50,133 nt of DNA, taken from Shewanella fidelis ATCC BAA-318 (GTDB lineage: Bacteria; Pseudomonadota; Gammaproteobacteria; Enterobacterales; Shewanellaceae). The position numbers were made by a program, and so were the translations under genes. The notes beneath the pieces were generated by a model. The model worked only from the letters and a program-made list of their open reading frames with translations. It was not told where the DNA came from and did not search any database. Positions 23,158-32,854 of the stretch are shown here, one piece after another; within the stretch, counting starts at the first letter, position 1; each line of letters starts with the position of its first letter. The stretch spans positions 407,803 through 457,935 of the forward strand of contig NZ_KI912458.1 of NCBI RefSeq assembly GCF_000518605.1, in the 5' to 3' direction.

Positions 23158-23964
23158 ATGGCCCGATTGCGTTACCTTACTTCTTCTGCGTTAGTTTGTG
23201 CACTTCCTGTCGCTGCTGAAACGGATTATACCCATTACGCGTTTGCTAACTACCTTGGGAGCGGGATCTATCGTACCTCAGGTCAAGACGCTACCGTCGC
23301 CAATATCCCCATTAGTTTTGATCTACAGCGCAGTGATACTGAATCTCTAGTGTTAAAAACACCGGTTTCATTAGGTTTTTTTAACTTCAAATGGAGTGAT
23401 TTACCTGATGGTGACATTCCCTCGAGTGTGGGAACGCTAACAGTGACCCCAGGTATCGAATATCGAATAAGAAACACCGAAAGTCATGAGTTTCAAACCT
23501 ATGCAGATTTAGGCTTTGGCACCAATTTTACCAATGGTAATGATGTGTTGATCTATTCGGCTGGGATGTCGAGTTTACTTGATTTCGAGCTCGCGGATAC
23601 TAGGCCTATTTGGGTTAACAGGGTGTTTTTTGCCGGTTATACCACCTTGCACGATAACAGCAGTGAAACCTATTCTGCAGTGCAGTCTGGTGTGGATATT
23701 GGTAGCAACTACTTTCTGCAAGTAAAAGGTGTTGAAATTGAGCCGCGATTTTTCGCCGCAGGATATTGGTATTTTGACAAACTGAGTTTTACTACACCAT
23801 TTGAAGATGATGTATTGGTTGCTAGTAGCTATGAGGTGGGTTTAACACTCGCGTTTTCCAAACCAGTGGGTTGGGATCTATTTAGTATCGAACGTTTTGG
23901 TTTTAGTTACCGAGCAGGAGATGGTGTTGAAGTCTGGCGTTTGATATTTGAGTTTCCTATCTAA
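23158..23964 (+). CDS. Outer-membrane beta-barrel protein (solitary autotransporter-barrel type)
   Basis: 268 residues. An N-terminal signal peptide ends around VAAE (residue 21). The rest alternates hydrophobic and polar residues in amphipathic strands and ends with an aromatic-rich strand (VWRLIFEFPI), typical of a barrel C-terminus except for the final Ile. The size suits a 12-strand barrel with no passenger domain. I recall a family of solitary autotransporter-like barrels in Vibrio and Shewanella, and this assignment is from memory. Substrate or partner unknown. Confidence 0.65.
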   Translation: MARLRYLTSSALVCALPVAAETDYTHYAFANYLGSGIYRTSGQDATVANIPISFDLQRSDTESLVLKTPVSLGFFNFKWSDLPDGDIPSSVGTLTVTPGIEYRIRNTESHEFQTYADLGFGTNFTNGNDVLIYSAGMSSLLDFELADTRPIWVNRVFFAGYTTLHDNSSETYSAVQSGVDIGSNYFLQVKGVEIEPRFFAAGYWYFDKLSFTTPFEDDVLVASSYEVGLTLAFSKPVGWDLFSIERFGFSYRAGDGVEVWRLIFEFPI

Positions 23965-23992
23965 TTCTATTGCGCTAATGTTTTTGAAGACA

Positions 23993-24025
23993 AAATACGC
24001 ATTGCTATTAAATCAATGCGTATTT
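23993..24025. terminator. Bidirectional terminator between the barrel gene and the VF530-type gene
   Basis: AAATACGCATTG at 23993-24004 pairs with CAATGCGTATTT at 24014-24025. It lies between two convergent genes. T-runs are short, so efficiency is uncertain. Confidence 0.55.
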
Positions 24026-24041
24026 AGTTTTAGCGCTTAAA

Positions 24042-24365
24042 TTACTTGCCCCAGATCTTGGCATTAATTTCAGGTAGTGGCTGTTTAGGCTTTTGCGGTT
24101 TAGGTGATTTAGCTTTATATTCACCATCATAGGCTTTTGGTGCCGGTAGTGGTAAGTTATTCATCTTCAGATAAAGGTACTCAACCTTGTCACGTGCCCA
24201 TTGAGTTTTACGCAAAAACTTCAAGCTAGATTTTATACTTGGGTCATGATTAAAGCAGCGGATGTCGATGCGCTGTCCTAGCTCTTCCCATCCATAATGA
24301 TCAACAAGATCATTTAATAGGTCTTCGAGCTTGATGCCGTGTAGCGGGTTATTTACTTGAGTCAT
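24042..24365 (-). CDS. VF530 family protein (DUF2132), possible DNA-binding
   Basis: 107 residues. The conserved family block covers residues 5-70: [46 protein letters not shown] and [11 protein letters not shown]. The Pro/Lys-rich C-terminal ~35 residues are an extension. The founding member VF530 of Vibrio fischeri has a helical fold described as DNA-binding. Function is unproven. Confidence 0.8.
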   Translation of the reverse strand: MTQVNNPLHGIKLEDLLNDLVDHYGWEELGQRIDIRCFNHDPSIKSSLKFLRKTQWARDKVEYLYLKMNNLPLPAPKAYDGEYKAKSPKPQKPKQPLPEINAKIWGK

Positions 24366-24456
24366 AGTGTGGTTGCTATCATCTGTTGGTACTTAGCTTA
24401 ATGGCATAATTATATCAGTTTACATAGCAGATTGGCTGATTTGCACAAAATAAGTA

Positions 24457-24483
24457 AAAAGAGAGCCTAAGTGGCTCTCTTTT
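24457..24483. terminator. Terminator of the S8 protease gene
   Basis: AAAAGAGAGCC pairs with GGCTCTCTTTT around TAAGT. It lies 24 nt after the protease stop on the minus strand, where it ends in a T-run. Confidence 0.8.
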
Positions 24484-24506
24484 ATTATTTCAACGCTATT
24501 TAGTAT

Positions 24507-26924
24507 TTATTGGAAGCTTAGTTCCCACGAATTTATGCTACCAATGTCTCGGCGTGCACTATCCACGGCTTTTAGTTTCCAGTTACCAGCTGAATCAACG
24601 CCAGACATATCAACATTGTAGGTTTTAACAATGTTATTGCTGCTGCCGCCAGAGTTGTCGTGCAGTATGGCGATTTCCCCCGATGGGCTATGCAGTTCAA
24701 CTTGCAAATCGCCAATATAGGTATGACTGATATTTACTTTTACGGTTACTGTTCCTGAATCACCCGAGCGTGTTGCTGTAATTACACTTTCAACACCCAC
24801 ACTGTTGTTATCTGGGATATTGTAGCTGTTGGTGTTGCTGTAAGTTGCTGGGCCTCCGGTATTACCACCTGTAGACTCACTATAGCTTGCGACAAGATTG
24901 ACTCCGCTAAAGGCGCTATAACCTTGTACCATAACGTAGTAAGTACCTGATTGTGCGGTTGCGATTGGGCAGGACTCGAGGTTACCGTTTTTCCAAGGTC
25001 GACAGTCGTAATCGCTGGTAGTCGGTGAAGCACCGTATTGCACATAAAGATCCGCATCGCCACTACCACCGCTCATATTAAAGCTCAATCCGCTGGCACC
25101 CGCAGGAACGTCAAGTGAGTAATAAAGTTCATCACCTTTAGCGCCAGCTAAGTTAACTTTAGCAACGCCATTTGTTAGCACATTATCTCCAGGACCTGTA
25201 CCTGGATCAGTTGGACCATCGCAAGAGGCGTCTAAATAGGCTTTTGCTGCAGCAGCATTGACTAGACCATAACCCGTTTTGTTATCGCGCCCAGCAACAT
25301 CCAAGTCTTCTGCTGTGGCTTTTAGTGCTTGTCGAATTTGCTCTGAGTTACATTGGGTATGATGGCTCCAAACTAATGTTGCAACACCAGATACATGTGG
25401 TGTTGCCATTGAGGTACCGTTGTAATATTCGTAGTCTTCATTATCTGTATTAGACACAGTAACATTGTTACCTAATTGATTTCTCAGTGCTAAACCTGTA
25501 GCGCGATCAACAGAGACGGATACAATTGGGGCTTCGTTATTACTGTCGACTAAAAACGGATTTTGAAGGCCGGGTAGTGCACTATTACTGTAGACAATAC
25601 TGGCTTGTGCGCCAGCGTTAGCACAGGCTTTTACTGCGTCTATTTCAGGGTAACTGGCTCCCTGATTGCCGACACGTTCAACTAAGCAGACTTTATTGCT
25701 CATGTTGCCGCAACTAAAACTGCTACCATTGACGCTACATTCAGCTAGCGTCCCACTGGCAGTGCCGATAAATGGTGAGCTTACATGGCTGGTTCCTGAT
25801 CTTACATAACGATTGTGGGGGACGATGCCATTATCAAAATATGACTGGCCTGCTATGGTGATATCTGCGAGGCGTCCTTCGCCGCGAGTAACTGTAGAAA
25901 GAATTGCTTCACCTGGGCCAGATATTTCAACTTGGTCGGTATATTGTGAAAACGCTGCGTGATCTTTATTACTGTCAACCGCTGCTACAGACATCACCGA
26001 ATCATATGATGCCGGGTAACTATGGCTGCTATTACCGTCGTTACCTGCGGCGGCAATTAACAGTACGCCATTACCTTGGTGCGCAGAAAATGCATTTCTT
26101 TCGCTATTGCTTGAGCTTGCTCCGCCTAAACTCATTGTTACTACATTTGCGCCATTATTGACGCAAGTATCTACTGCTGAGATCAACGATGATGAATAAC
26201 CCCATCCCGACGCATTAAACACCTTAATCACATGAATATTGGCATTTTGATTCGGCATTACACCCACTACGCCTTCATTATTTGCTATTGCGGCAATGGT
26301 ACCTGCTACGTGTGTGCCATGAGCGTTACCAGCACCGGGATCAAACCAGTTACCCGTCCCTGAATTATTGCTGCCGGTTACATTGTTAGCGTTAAGATCG
26401 TTATGAGCTCTGTCATATCCTGAATCAATAATACAAATTGTGCGGTTACCTGCTAGATTATCGCTAATGCTGGTTGCTCCAACATAGGTTTGCCCCCAAG
26501 GAGTTGTTTCTGCTAATAATCTGCGCGGAACATCTTCTTCTACATAGTCTACATCGGCGCGAAATCGTAGTTGCTGAAGCTTGTTATCATCTAATTTTAC
26601 AGAGTAACTATTACTGCGACCGATACGTTTCATTTCTTTCGCTGCAACACTGTTAAGAGCACGAAAATGTGAGAACACCTCATTGGTTCTTGGTTCATAT
26701 TGCGCATTTGCAACTTGATCAATAGATTGGGTAAATCCTGCGCTAGGGCTAGCATTTTTAAATTTGACGATATAACGCTTAGGTAAAGGGTTTTCTTGAG
26801 TGAGCTGCTGGGAATTACCTTGAAGGGTTAAGTTCAAAGAGGGGGCCGCATTTATGCTTGTAGAGATAGCAAGTGCTACTACTGAAAGCGATAGCGCTGT
26901 CTGTTTGACATGTCTTATAGTCAT
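24507..26924 (-). CDS. Secreted subtilisin-like serine protease (S8) with PA insert, PPC and P domains
   Basis: 805 residues. A signal peptide (about 1-26) is followed by an I9-type propeptide (RYIVKFKNASP). The catalytic triad is complete: Asp167 in CIIDSGYD, His202 in HGTHVAGT, Ser505 in NGTSMATPH. A protease-associated (PA) insert lies between His and Ser (about 330-480), with SCGNM and VCLVERVG. After the protease come a pre-peptidase C-terminal domain (GDADLYVQYG, about 600-690) and a P-domain (HTYIGDLQVELHSPSG). Such enzymes are exported through type II secretion, and the C-terminal domains are often removed during maturation. It is a single gene that degrades extracellular protein for nutrients. 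Confidence 0.92.
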   Translation of the reverse strand: MTIRHVKQTALSLSVVALAISTSINAAPSLNLTLQGNSQQLTQENPLPKRYIVKFKNASPSAGFTQSIDQVANAQYEPRTNEVFSHFRALNSVAAKEMKRIGRSNSYSVKLDDNKLQQLRFRADVDYVEEDVPRRLLAETTPWGQTYVGATSISDNLAGNRTICIIDSGYDRAHNDLNANNVTGSNNSGTGNWFDPGAGNAHGTHVAGTIAAIANNEGVVGVMPNQNANIHVIKVFNASGWGYSSSLISAVDTCVNNGANVVTMSLGGASSSNSERNAFSAHQGNGVLLIAAAGNDGNSSHSYPASYDSVMSVAAVDSNKDHAAFSQYTDQVEISGPGEAILSTVTRGEGRLADITIAGQSYFDNGIVPHNRYVRSGTSHVSSPFIGTASGTLAECSVNGSSFSCGNMSNKVCLVERVGNQGASYPEIDAVKACANAGAQASIVYSNSALPGLQNPFLVDSNNEAPIVSVSVDRATGLALRNQLGNNVTVSNTDNEDYEYYNGTSMATPHVSGVATLVWSHHTQCNSEQIRQALKATAEDLDVAGRDNKTGYGLVNAAAAKAYLDASCDGPTDPGTGPGDNVLTNGVAKVNLAGAKGDELYYSLDVPAGASGLSFNMSGGSGDADLYVQYGASPTTSDYDCRPWKNGNLESCPIATAQSGTYYVMVQGYSAFSGVNLVASYSESTGGNTGGPATYSNTNSYNIPDNNSVGVESVITATRSGDSGTVTVKVNISHTYIGDLQVELHSPSGEIAILHDNSGGSSNNIVKTYNVDMSGVDSAGNWKLKAVDSARRDIGSINSWELSFQ

Positions 26925-27377
26925 TACTGTCTTCCATGTTTGTTAGGTTATTTATTTGTTTTTAGTATTTTTTGCAGAGCAAAATATTGAAATATTGCTC
27001 TTGGGATAAAGAATGTATCCGTGGGAATGTTAAATGTAAATAAAATGTTAACTAAATGGTGGCGAAGGAATAAATAGAAAATACTAGGCATATTAAAAAC
27101 AGATAATGATTATTTATGCTTACTATGTGTTCTATTTGGTTTTTTAGTCGATTTTGGTGAGTTAGTATTGTCGGTGGTTATTTTTCAATTTATGATTTGC
27201 TTTATTTGTATAAAGTAGTCAAAAAGTTTTATTTAGATTCAACTAATATTAAGTGCCTGAAATCATAGTTGAAATAGAGAATGCAATTCTTGTTATATAT
27301 TATTGCTATTTAGAATAAAGCTGGTGGGTGAACTCGCTAATTTAATTGTTTTTATAAAACCAAGATGTCCTCCATAT
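26925..27377. other. AT-rich intergenic region
   Basis: About 450 bases upstream of the minus-strand protease. No frame, repeat or known binding site stands out. It must contain the protease promoter. Confidence 0.4.
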
Positions 27378-27405
27378 AAAAAAAGCTGCGTAAGCAGCTT
27401 TTTTT
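27378..27405. terminator. Terminator of the RND/rhodanese gene cluster
   Basis: AAAAAAAGCTGC pairs with GCAGCTTTTTTT around GTAA, 30 nt after the rhodanese stop on the minus strand. Confidence 0.85.
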
Positions 27406-27434
27406 GGGCGTAAATTAAAGAAAGTGGTTTGGTT

Positions 27435-27830
27435 TTAACGTTTTTCCATCATTAATGTTTGATAGCCACCACCGTTATACACCTTGGTGTAACCAGCATT
27501 TTCTAACATTTTGTCAGCGATACCACTACGATTACCACTGCGACAGTAAACCACTACTGAGCGGTTTTTGGCTATTTGTTGCTGGCTAAAGGCTTGGTTA
27601 ATCTGTTGGTAAGGAATATTGATGGCATTTGGCAGATGGCCTTGGGCAAACTCTTCAGGTGTACGCACATCGACAATCAGTGCGCCTGAGTCAATTTTTT
27701 GCCAAGCGACTTTTGCGTCAAGCTCTGCGGCACTGACTACAGAGCTAAATACTGTAAGTAGTAGGCCTAACCCTAATAAAACAGCCATTATTTTTGGCTG
27801 TGAATAGTTTAATTTAAACGCGTTACTCAT
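27435..27830 (-). CDS. Exported rhodanese-like sulfurtransferase
   Basis: ATG 27830 is chosen over TTG 27833; AAGG lies about 10 nt upstream. 131 residues: a signal peptide or N-terminal membrane anchor (about 14-35, ending VSAAE), then a single rhodanese domain. The domain has DVRTPEEFAQGHLPNAINIP and the active-site loop CRSGNRS with catalytic Cys. It resembles E. coli PspE or GlpE-type single-domain rhodaneses, in the periplasm. The neighbouring DUF2892 gene together with this one mirrors the two halves of E. coli YgaP. Confidence 0.85.
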   Translation of the reverse strand: MSNAFKLNYSQPKIMAVLLGLGLLLTVFSSVVSAAELDAKVAWQKIDSGALIVDVRTPEEFAQGHLPNAINIPYQQINQAFSQQQIAKNRSVVVYCRSGNRSGIADKMLENAGYTKVYNGGGYQTLMMEKR

Positions 27831-27852
27831 CAAAATACCTTATTTTTGTTAT

Positions 27853-28074
27853 TCATAAATGTTGTTTGGCTCTTGCTAATTGGGCTTCAGATTGAAAGCC
27901 CATTTTGCGTAAAATAATCGCCGCGGGACAAAACTGAGTATAGGCGCTTTGGAATAAATTTGCCCCTATAAAAACTGTGAACCAGATAAAATTATCGTTA
28001 ATCCATATAGTTAACATAACAGACAGTAATACCATTAATCCGGCAAAAGCCATAGTTACGCGTTCGACTGACAT
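27853..28074 (-). CDS. DUF2892 small inner-membrane protein
   Basis: 73 residues with two membrane segments (about 8-24 and 29-46) and the family signature NLFQSAYTQFCP followed by IILRKMG. In YgaP this domain forms the membrane anchor of a rhodanese. Here it is separate but directly upstream of a rhodanese gene (22 nt gap). Likely co-transcribed with the RND pump genes. Confidence 0.8.
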   Translation of the reverse strand: MSVERVTMAFAGLMVLLSVMLTIWINDNFIWFTVFIGANLFQSAYTQFCPAAIILRKMGFQSEAQLARAKQHL

Positions 28075-28162
28075 AGTGCTTCCTTATTGTTGATTTTGGT
28101 TGAGTGATTAGTTTTGGCAAGTTAGCTTGGCTCTAGCGAACCAAGCTGTTATTAGTCATAAA

Positions 28163-31100
28163 TTACGGGTAACGCTTTTTCATCACGGCGAAATACAGCA
28201 CAGGGATCACCACTAATGTAAGTAGGGTGGAGATCAAAATGCCGAAAATAAGGCTAATGGCGAGTCCATTAAAAATAGGGTCATCAATAATAAATAATGC
28301 TCCTATCATAGCCGCGAGAGCTGTAAGCATGATGGGCTTTGCCCGCACCGCGCCTGAATGGATTACCGCCTGTTGAAACGGAACTCCTGCCGCGGTTTCT
28401 TGTTGAATAAAGTCCACTAGGAGTATGGAGTTGCGTACAATTATTCCTGCAAGAGCAATCATGCCTATCATTGAGGTTGCAGTGAATTGTGCCCCTAACA
28501 ACGCGTGGCCGGGCATTACCCCTATGATGGTAAGCGGGATAGGCGCCATGATAATGAGTGGTACCAGATAAGATCTGAATTGGGCGACGACTAACAGGTA
28601 GATAGCAATCATACCTACGCCATAAGCTATGCCCATGTCTCTAAAGGTTTCGTAGGTGATTTTCCACTCGCCGTCCCAAAGTACTGCTACGTTATCTATA
28701 CCGCTAGGTTGTTCTACATAATGCTGTTGAAAGGTAAAGCCTGAATGGTGATTCGATTCATTTTGCTTATTGATTTGTCCCACCATATCGAGCATGCCAT
28801 ACAGCGGGCTATCGAGTGGCCCCGCCATATCGGCAACCACCATGATCATCGGGATCATATTTTTATGGATAATAGGCGCATCAATATGCTCTTTGTTGAT
28901 CTTCACCAACTCTGATACAGCTATTGTTTGTCCGTTAGTGCCGCGTAATGTGAGGTTTAACACTTGGTCTAAATCAACTTTTGCGCCTTCCTGTAACTGT
29001 AGGTTAATTGGTACAGGGTATTTTTGATTACGCTTATGTAGATAGCTGACATCTTTGCCACCAACAGAGGTAGCGATTAAGTCAACAATTTGCTGATATG
29101 GTACGCCTAATAAGCTGGCTTTAGTTCTGTCTATGATAATTTGCCACTTTTGCGCTGCTGCAGGTAGATAGATGTCAATATCGACGACATCCTGAGTTTG
29201 CTTGAATATGCCTAAGATCTGATTTGCGGCCTGTTCACGGATAGCTTCGCTAGGACCGTAGATCTCTGCAAGAATAGGTGACCACACCGGTGGGCCAGGC
29301 GGCACTTCAACGATTTTTATATTGGCATTGTATTTTTTGCCTATAGCTTGCAGTGGTTGTCTTACACTAAGCGCAATTGTATGGCTGTCACGATCACGTT
29401 GTTTCTTATCAACTAAATTAACTTGAATATCACCAAGTTCTTGGGTTTGACGTAAGAAATAGTGACGCACTAAACCATTAAAGTTTATTGGCGCACTGGT
29501 ACCAGCGTAGAGTTGATAGCTTGCAACTTCTTCTACTTGATTGAGATAACGGCCAAGCTCTTTTAGCGCTTTTTGAGTCTGTTCAACCGGTGTTCCTTCA
29601 GGTAGGTCGACTAAGATTTGAAATTCTGACTTATTGTCAAAAGGTAGCATTTTAAGCACCACCAGTTTTGCCATGGGTAAAGCAACGGCGCCAGCAATTA
29701 AAACGAAAATAGCCGCGGCTAAGCCAAATCGTGCTTTGCGAGCATGTCGCCCCTGTACAAAGGGGCCGATTAAATGATTAAACAGCCTAAACATCAGGCC
29801 CTGATTATCATCAAGGGCATGATTCTCTGTGTGCATACCAGCGGCTTTGCGTAAGAACTTACGACTAAGCCATGGGGTTATCAAAAAAGCAACCGCGAGT
29901 GAAATTAGCATTCCCATACTGGCGTTAATTGGAATAGGGCTCATATAAGGCCCCATTAGTCCTGACACAAAGGCCATAGGCAATAGCGCTGCAATCACAG
30001 TAAAGGTCGCCAAAATCGTGGGGCCGCCAACTTCATCAACGGCGACAGGGATTAACTCAGTGAATGAGCGTTTGCCCATTGCCATATGGCGATGAATATT
30101 TTCAACGACAACAATGGCATCGTCGACGAGAATACCTATCGAAAAAATCAGTGCGAACAGAGAAATACGATTTAAGGTAAAGCCCCACGCCAAAGAGGCA
30201 AACAAAGTGAGTGCTAAGGTGATTATAATGGCAATGCCAACGACAGCTGATTCTCTCAGCCCCATAGTCATTACAACTAATAGTACGACAGCCGCGGTAG
30301 CAAACATCAGTTTTAAAATAAGTGTATTGGCTTTTTCACCAGCGGTTTCGCCATAGTTACGTGAAACACTGATCTCAACCCCTTTTGGGATTAGTAGGTT
30401 TTGTACCTTGTCGATCCGCTGCATAATGTTATTGGCGACATCAACGGCATTTTCACCGGGTTGTTTGCCTATGGCGATAGTGACAGCTGGATAGATATCT
30501 TGTTTATCACTATGCCAAGCACTTTGAGTCGGTAGTGCTGCTTTGAGGCTAATATCCGCAAAGTCAGCGAGGTATACAGGCGCTAAATGACCCTGCTGGT
30601 CTTGCTTTACTGCAACAACGAGTTGTTTAACGTCTTCAATATTTTGTAGGAATTGTCCTGCTTGCACTTTAATTTCTTGGTTAGCTTGCACCAGTGAGCT
30701 TGGCGTTGAAATGTGGTTGTTGTTGAGTAAGCTTTGGTTCATTTCATCGAAGGATACACCGTAGTAATTCATTTTTACCGGATCGATCCTGACGTTTAAA
30801 CTCAACTGCTGATCGCCAAATGAGCTGATCTCTCGGGTGCCAGGAATACGTTTAATTTCAGTTTCTAATCCATTTGCGACTTGAGTAAGCGTTTCTGCTG
30901 ACATTGATGGATCTTTTGACCATAAGGTTAGACTCACAATCGGTACATCATCGATGCCGCGTGGCTTAATCTGCGGTTCGCCGACGCCTGCAGCAAGCGG
31001 CAACTTGTATTGGTTTGAATAGAGCTGGTTATAGAGCTTTACAATCGCATCATTGCGTGAAATTCCGACTTCAAATGCCACAATAAACAGTGCGCCATCA

Positions 31101-31384
31101 GGTTGAGAGAAAGAATATAGGGTATCAATGCCTTTGATTTCTGAAATAATCTGCTCGGTTGGTAAGGTCACTAAGCTTTCAACTTCCCTTGGTGTTGCAC
31201 CGGGGAAGGGGACAAATACATCGGCAAAGGTGACATCAATTTGTGGTTCTTCCTCTTTTGGCGTGACCACAATGGCAAAGAGTCCGAATAGTAACCCTAA
31301 CAGTGCTAATAACGGTGTAATGGCATTTGCTTGAAAGGTCTGGGCAATGCGCCCTGAAATTCCTAAATTGGCTGGCGTTGGCAT
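28163..31384 (-). CDS. RND family efflux transporter, inner-membrane permease
   Basis: 1073 residues, full RND length. It has twelve membrane segments in the usual 1+5 / 1+5 pattern, with two large periplasmic domains between helices 1-2 and 7-8. The proton-relay pair in the fourth helix is present (ILVDDAIVVVENIHRHM). The N-terminal region (PKEEEPQIDVTFADVFVPFPGATPREVE) is typical of the AcrB/MexF-like group found in metal-independent pumps. The substrate cannot be deduced. It works with the adaptor encoded 143 nt upstream; no TolC-type gene lies in this window. Confidence 0.92.
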   Translation of the reverse strand: MPTPANLGISGRIAQTFQANAITPLLALLGLLFGLFAIVVTPKEEEPQIDVTFADVFVPFPGATPREVESLVTLPTEQIISEIKGIDTLYSFSQPDGALFIVAFEVGISRNDAIVKLYNQLYSNQYKLPLAAGVGEPQIKPRGIDDVPIVSLTLWSKDPSMSAETLTQVANGLETEIKRIPGTREISSFGDQQLSLNVRIDPVKMNYYGVSFDEMNQSLLNNNHISTPSSLVQANQEIKVQAGQFLQNIEDVKQLVVAVKQDQQGHLAPVYLADFADISLKAALPTQSAWHSDKQDIYPAVTIAIGKQPGENAVDVANNIMQRIDKVQNLLIPKGVEISVSRNYGETAGEKANTLILKLMFATAAVVLLVVMTMGLRESAVVGIAIIITLALTLFASLAWGFTLNRISLFALIFSIGILVDDAIVVVENIHRHMAMGKRSFTELIPVAVDEVGGPTILATFTVIAALLPMAFVSGLMGPYMSPIPINASMGMLISLAVAFLITPWLSRKFLRKAAGMHTENHALDDNQGLMFRLFNHLIGPFVQGRHARKARFGLAAAIFVLIAGAVALPMAKLVVLKMLPFDNKSEFQILVDLPEGTPVEQTQKALKELGRYLNQVEEVASYQLYAGTSAPINFNGLVRHYFLRQTQELGDIQVNLVDKKQRDRDSHTIALSVRQPLQAIGKKYNANIKIVEVPPGPPVWSPILAEIYGPSEAIREQAANQILGIFKQTQDVVDIDIYLPAAAQKWQIIIDRTKASLLGVPYQQIVDLIATSVGGKDVSYLHKRNQKYPVPINLQLQEGAKVDLDQVLNLTLRGTNGQTIAVSELVKINKEHIDAPIIHKNMIPMIMVVADMAGPLDSPLYGMLDMVGQINKQNESNHHSGFTFQQHYVEQPSGIDNVAVLWDGEWKITYETFRDMGIAYGVGMIAIYLLVVAQFRSYLVPLIIMAPIPLTIIGVMPGHALLGAQFTATSMIGMIALAGIIVRNSILLVDFIQQETAAGVPFQQAVIHSGAVRAKPIMLTALAAMIGALFIIDDPIFNGLAISLIFGILISTLLTLVVIPVLYFAVMKKRYP

Positions 31385-31527
31385 ATAAACTATCCTAGTA
31401 CTAACTTTTCAATCAAACATTGTGCTTAGGTAAGCTGTTGGTAGAGCTAAAACATCGGCAAGTAATAAGGCTTGATGTTTGATAGCTAAACACGCTGTTG
31501 CTTTTGTTGTGGTAATTCATCAATAAG

Positions 31528-32577
31528 CTAATGGTGGTTATTGAGAATTTGTAGCGCTTGATAGGCGTCTTTAGCGATGACATCAGCAGTAGATAATCCC
31601 GCTAATATCTCTATTTGGCCGTTATCGCTACTGCCGACTCTTACTTGGGTGAGGACCCAGTTTTTATCTTGCTTAAGGTACACAGCATCAAGCGCATTCA
31701 TGGTCATAATTGATGATTTAGGAATGTATATTGCTGTGCGGTTATCACTAACAAATTGCGCCTTGATTAAGCTGCCGGGAATAACATCTGTTTGGTTTTG
31801 CGGCAGGTTGATTCGGACTTTATAACTATGGGTATTGGGATCGATAAAGCTAAATAGGGTCAATTCATCGCTTTCAATCTGTTCACCCGTTGCCAAGATT
31901 AAGCGAAACTGCGGTTGACGTTTTACTGCTGCAACATAGCGCTGCGGAATGTGAGTGACAGCACGCATTTGGCTTAATGAATAGCCTGAATACAGAGCTT
32001 GTCCGGGGCTAACCGTTTCACCTTCCTCTACGTGTCGTTGGGTCACTACTCCTGAAAACGGCGCATTTACCACAGTGTATTTTACTGACTCTTTAGCTTG
32101 AGCGACCTTAGCATTAGCAGCACTGAGCTGTTGCTCTGCAGCTTTGGCATTGGCCAGTGCTTCATCCATCGCACCTTGAGAAATAGCGCCTTGTGGAAAC
32201 AGTGTTTGATAGCGAGCGAGTTGACGTTGGGTCTCGATATTGATTGCTTGTGCCTTGGCATATTCCGCATTTGCCGCAGAGAGTTGCGCGCCTTGTTCGA
32301 TATTAGTGATTTCTAACAATGGTGAACCTGCATCAACCACATCATTAATATCATAATTGAGCTTGATAATACGACCGGATGTTTGCGCTGATACCGTTGC
32401 AGCCTTAACAGGCTCTATGTAGGCGTCGAGAGTTACGCGAGTTGCAATAGAACGTGGTTTAATTTGAATTGATTCGATGGTTTCAGCTGCAAGCGAAGAT
32501 GCTGCAGATAGCTGTGTTGTGAGCAATGTACCGAGAAAAAGCCCGATAACTGCCTTTTTGTTTTTCTGTTTTAGCAT
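31528..32577 (-). CDS. RND efflux periplasmic adaptor (MFP/HlyD family)
   Basis: 349 residues. A signal peptide (about 1-31, ending SLAAE) is followed by a lipoyl half (GRIIKLNYDINDVVDAGSPLLEI), a helical hairpin of about 65 residues rich in Ala/Gln, the second lipoyl half (VNAPFSGVVTQRHVEEGETV) and beta-barrel domains. There is no lipobox, so it is a soluble periplasmic adaptor. It bridges the permease encoded downstream and an outer-membrane channel. Confidence 0.9.
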   Translation of the reverse strand: MLKQKNKKAVIGLFLGTLLTTQLSAASSLAAETIESIQIKPRSIATRVTLDAYIEPVKAATVSAQTSGRIIKLNYDINDVVDAGSPLLEITNIEQGAQLSAANAEYAKAQAINIETQRQLARYQTLFPQGAISQGAMDEALANAKAAEQQLSAANAKVAQAKESVKYTVVNAPFSGVVTQRHVEEGETVSPGQALYSGYSLSQMRAVTHIPQRYVAAVKRQPQFRLILATGEQIESDELTLFSFIDPNTHSYKVRINLPQNQTDVIPGSLIKAQFVSDNRTAIYIPKSSIMTMNALDAVYLKQDKNWVLTQVRVGSSDNGQIEILAGLSTADVIAKDAYQALQILNNHH

Positions 32578-32854
32578 AGTAATTTCACCAAATTCATTCC
32601 ATGCAAAAATTCTAATGGAAGCTTAACTTGTATGCAATAATTATTTATTAGGAAAATACGATGAATTGGTTTGGTATGACTAGAGCGTGGGAGTACCCTT
32701 CAAGTTACTGAGGTTATACTGTTGTTTTTAATTGCAGTTGTTAGTTTAGATAAGCCAAGTTTTGGCTTGAGTCATTGAGGTGGAGAGTTGGCTTAGCGCA
32801 GTGACGTGACTCAGCTTATGTCCTATAAAGCTGAGCCACACATAACAATTTCGA

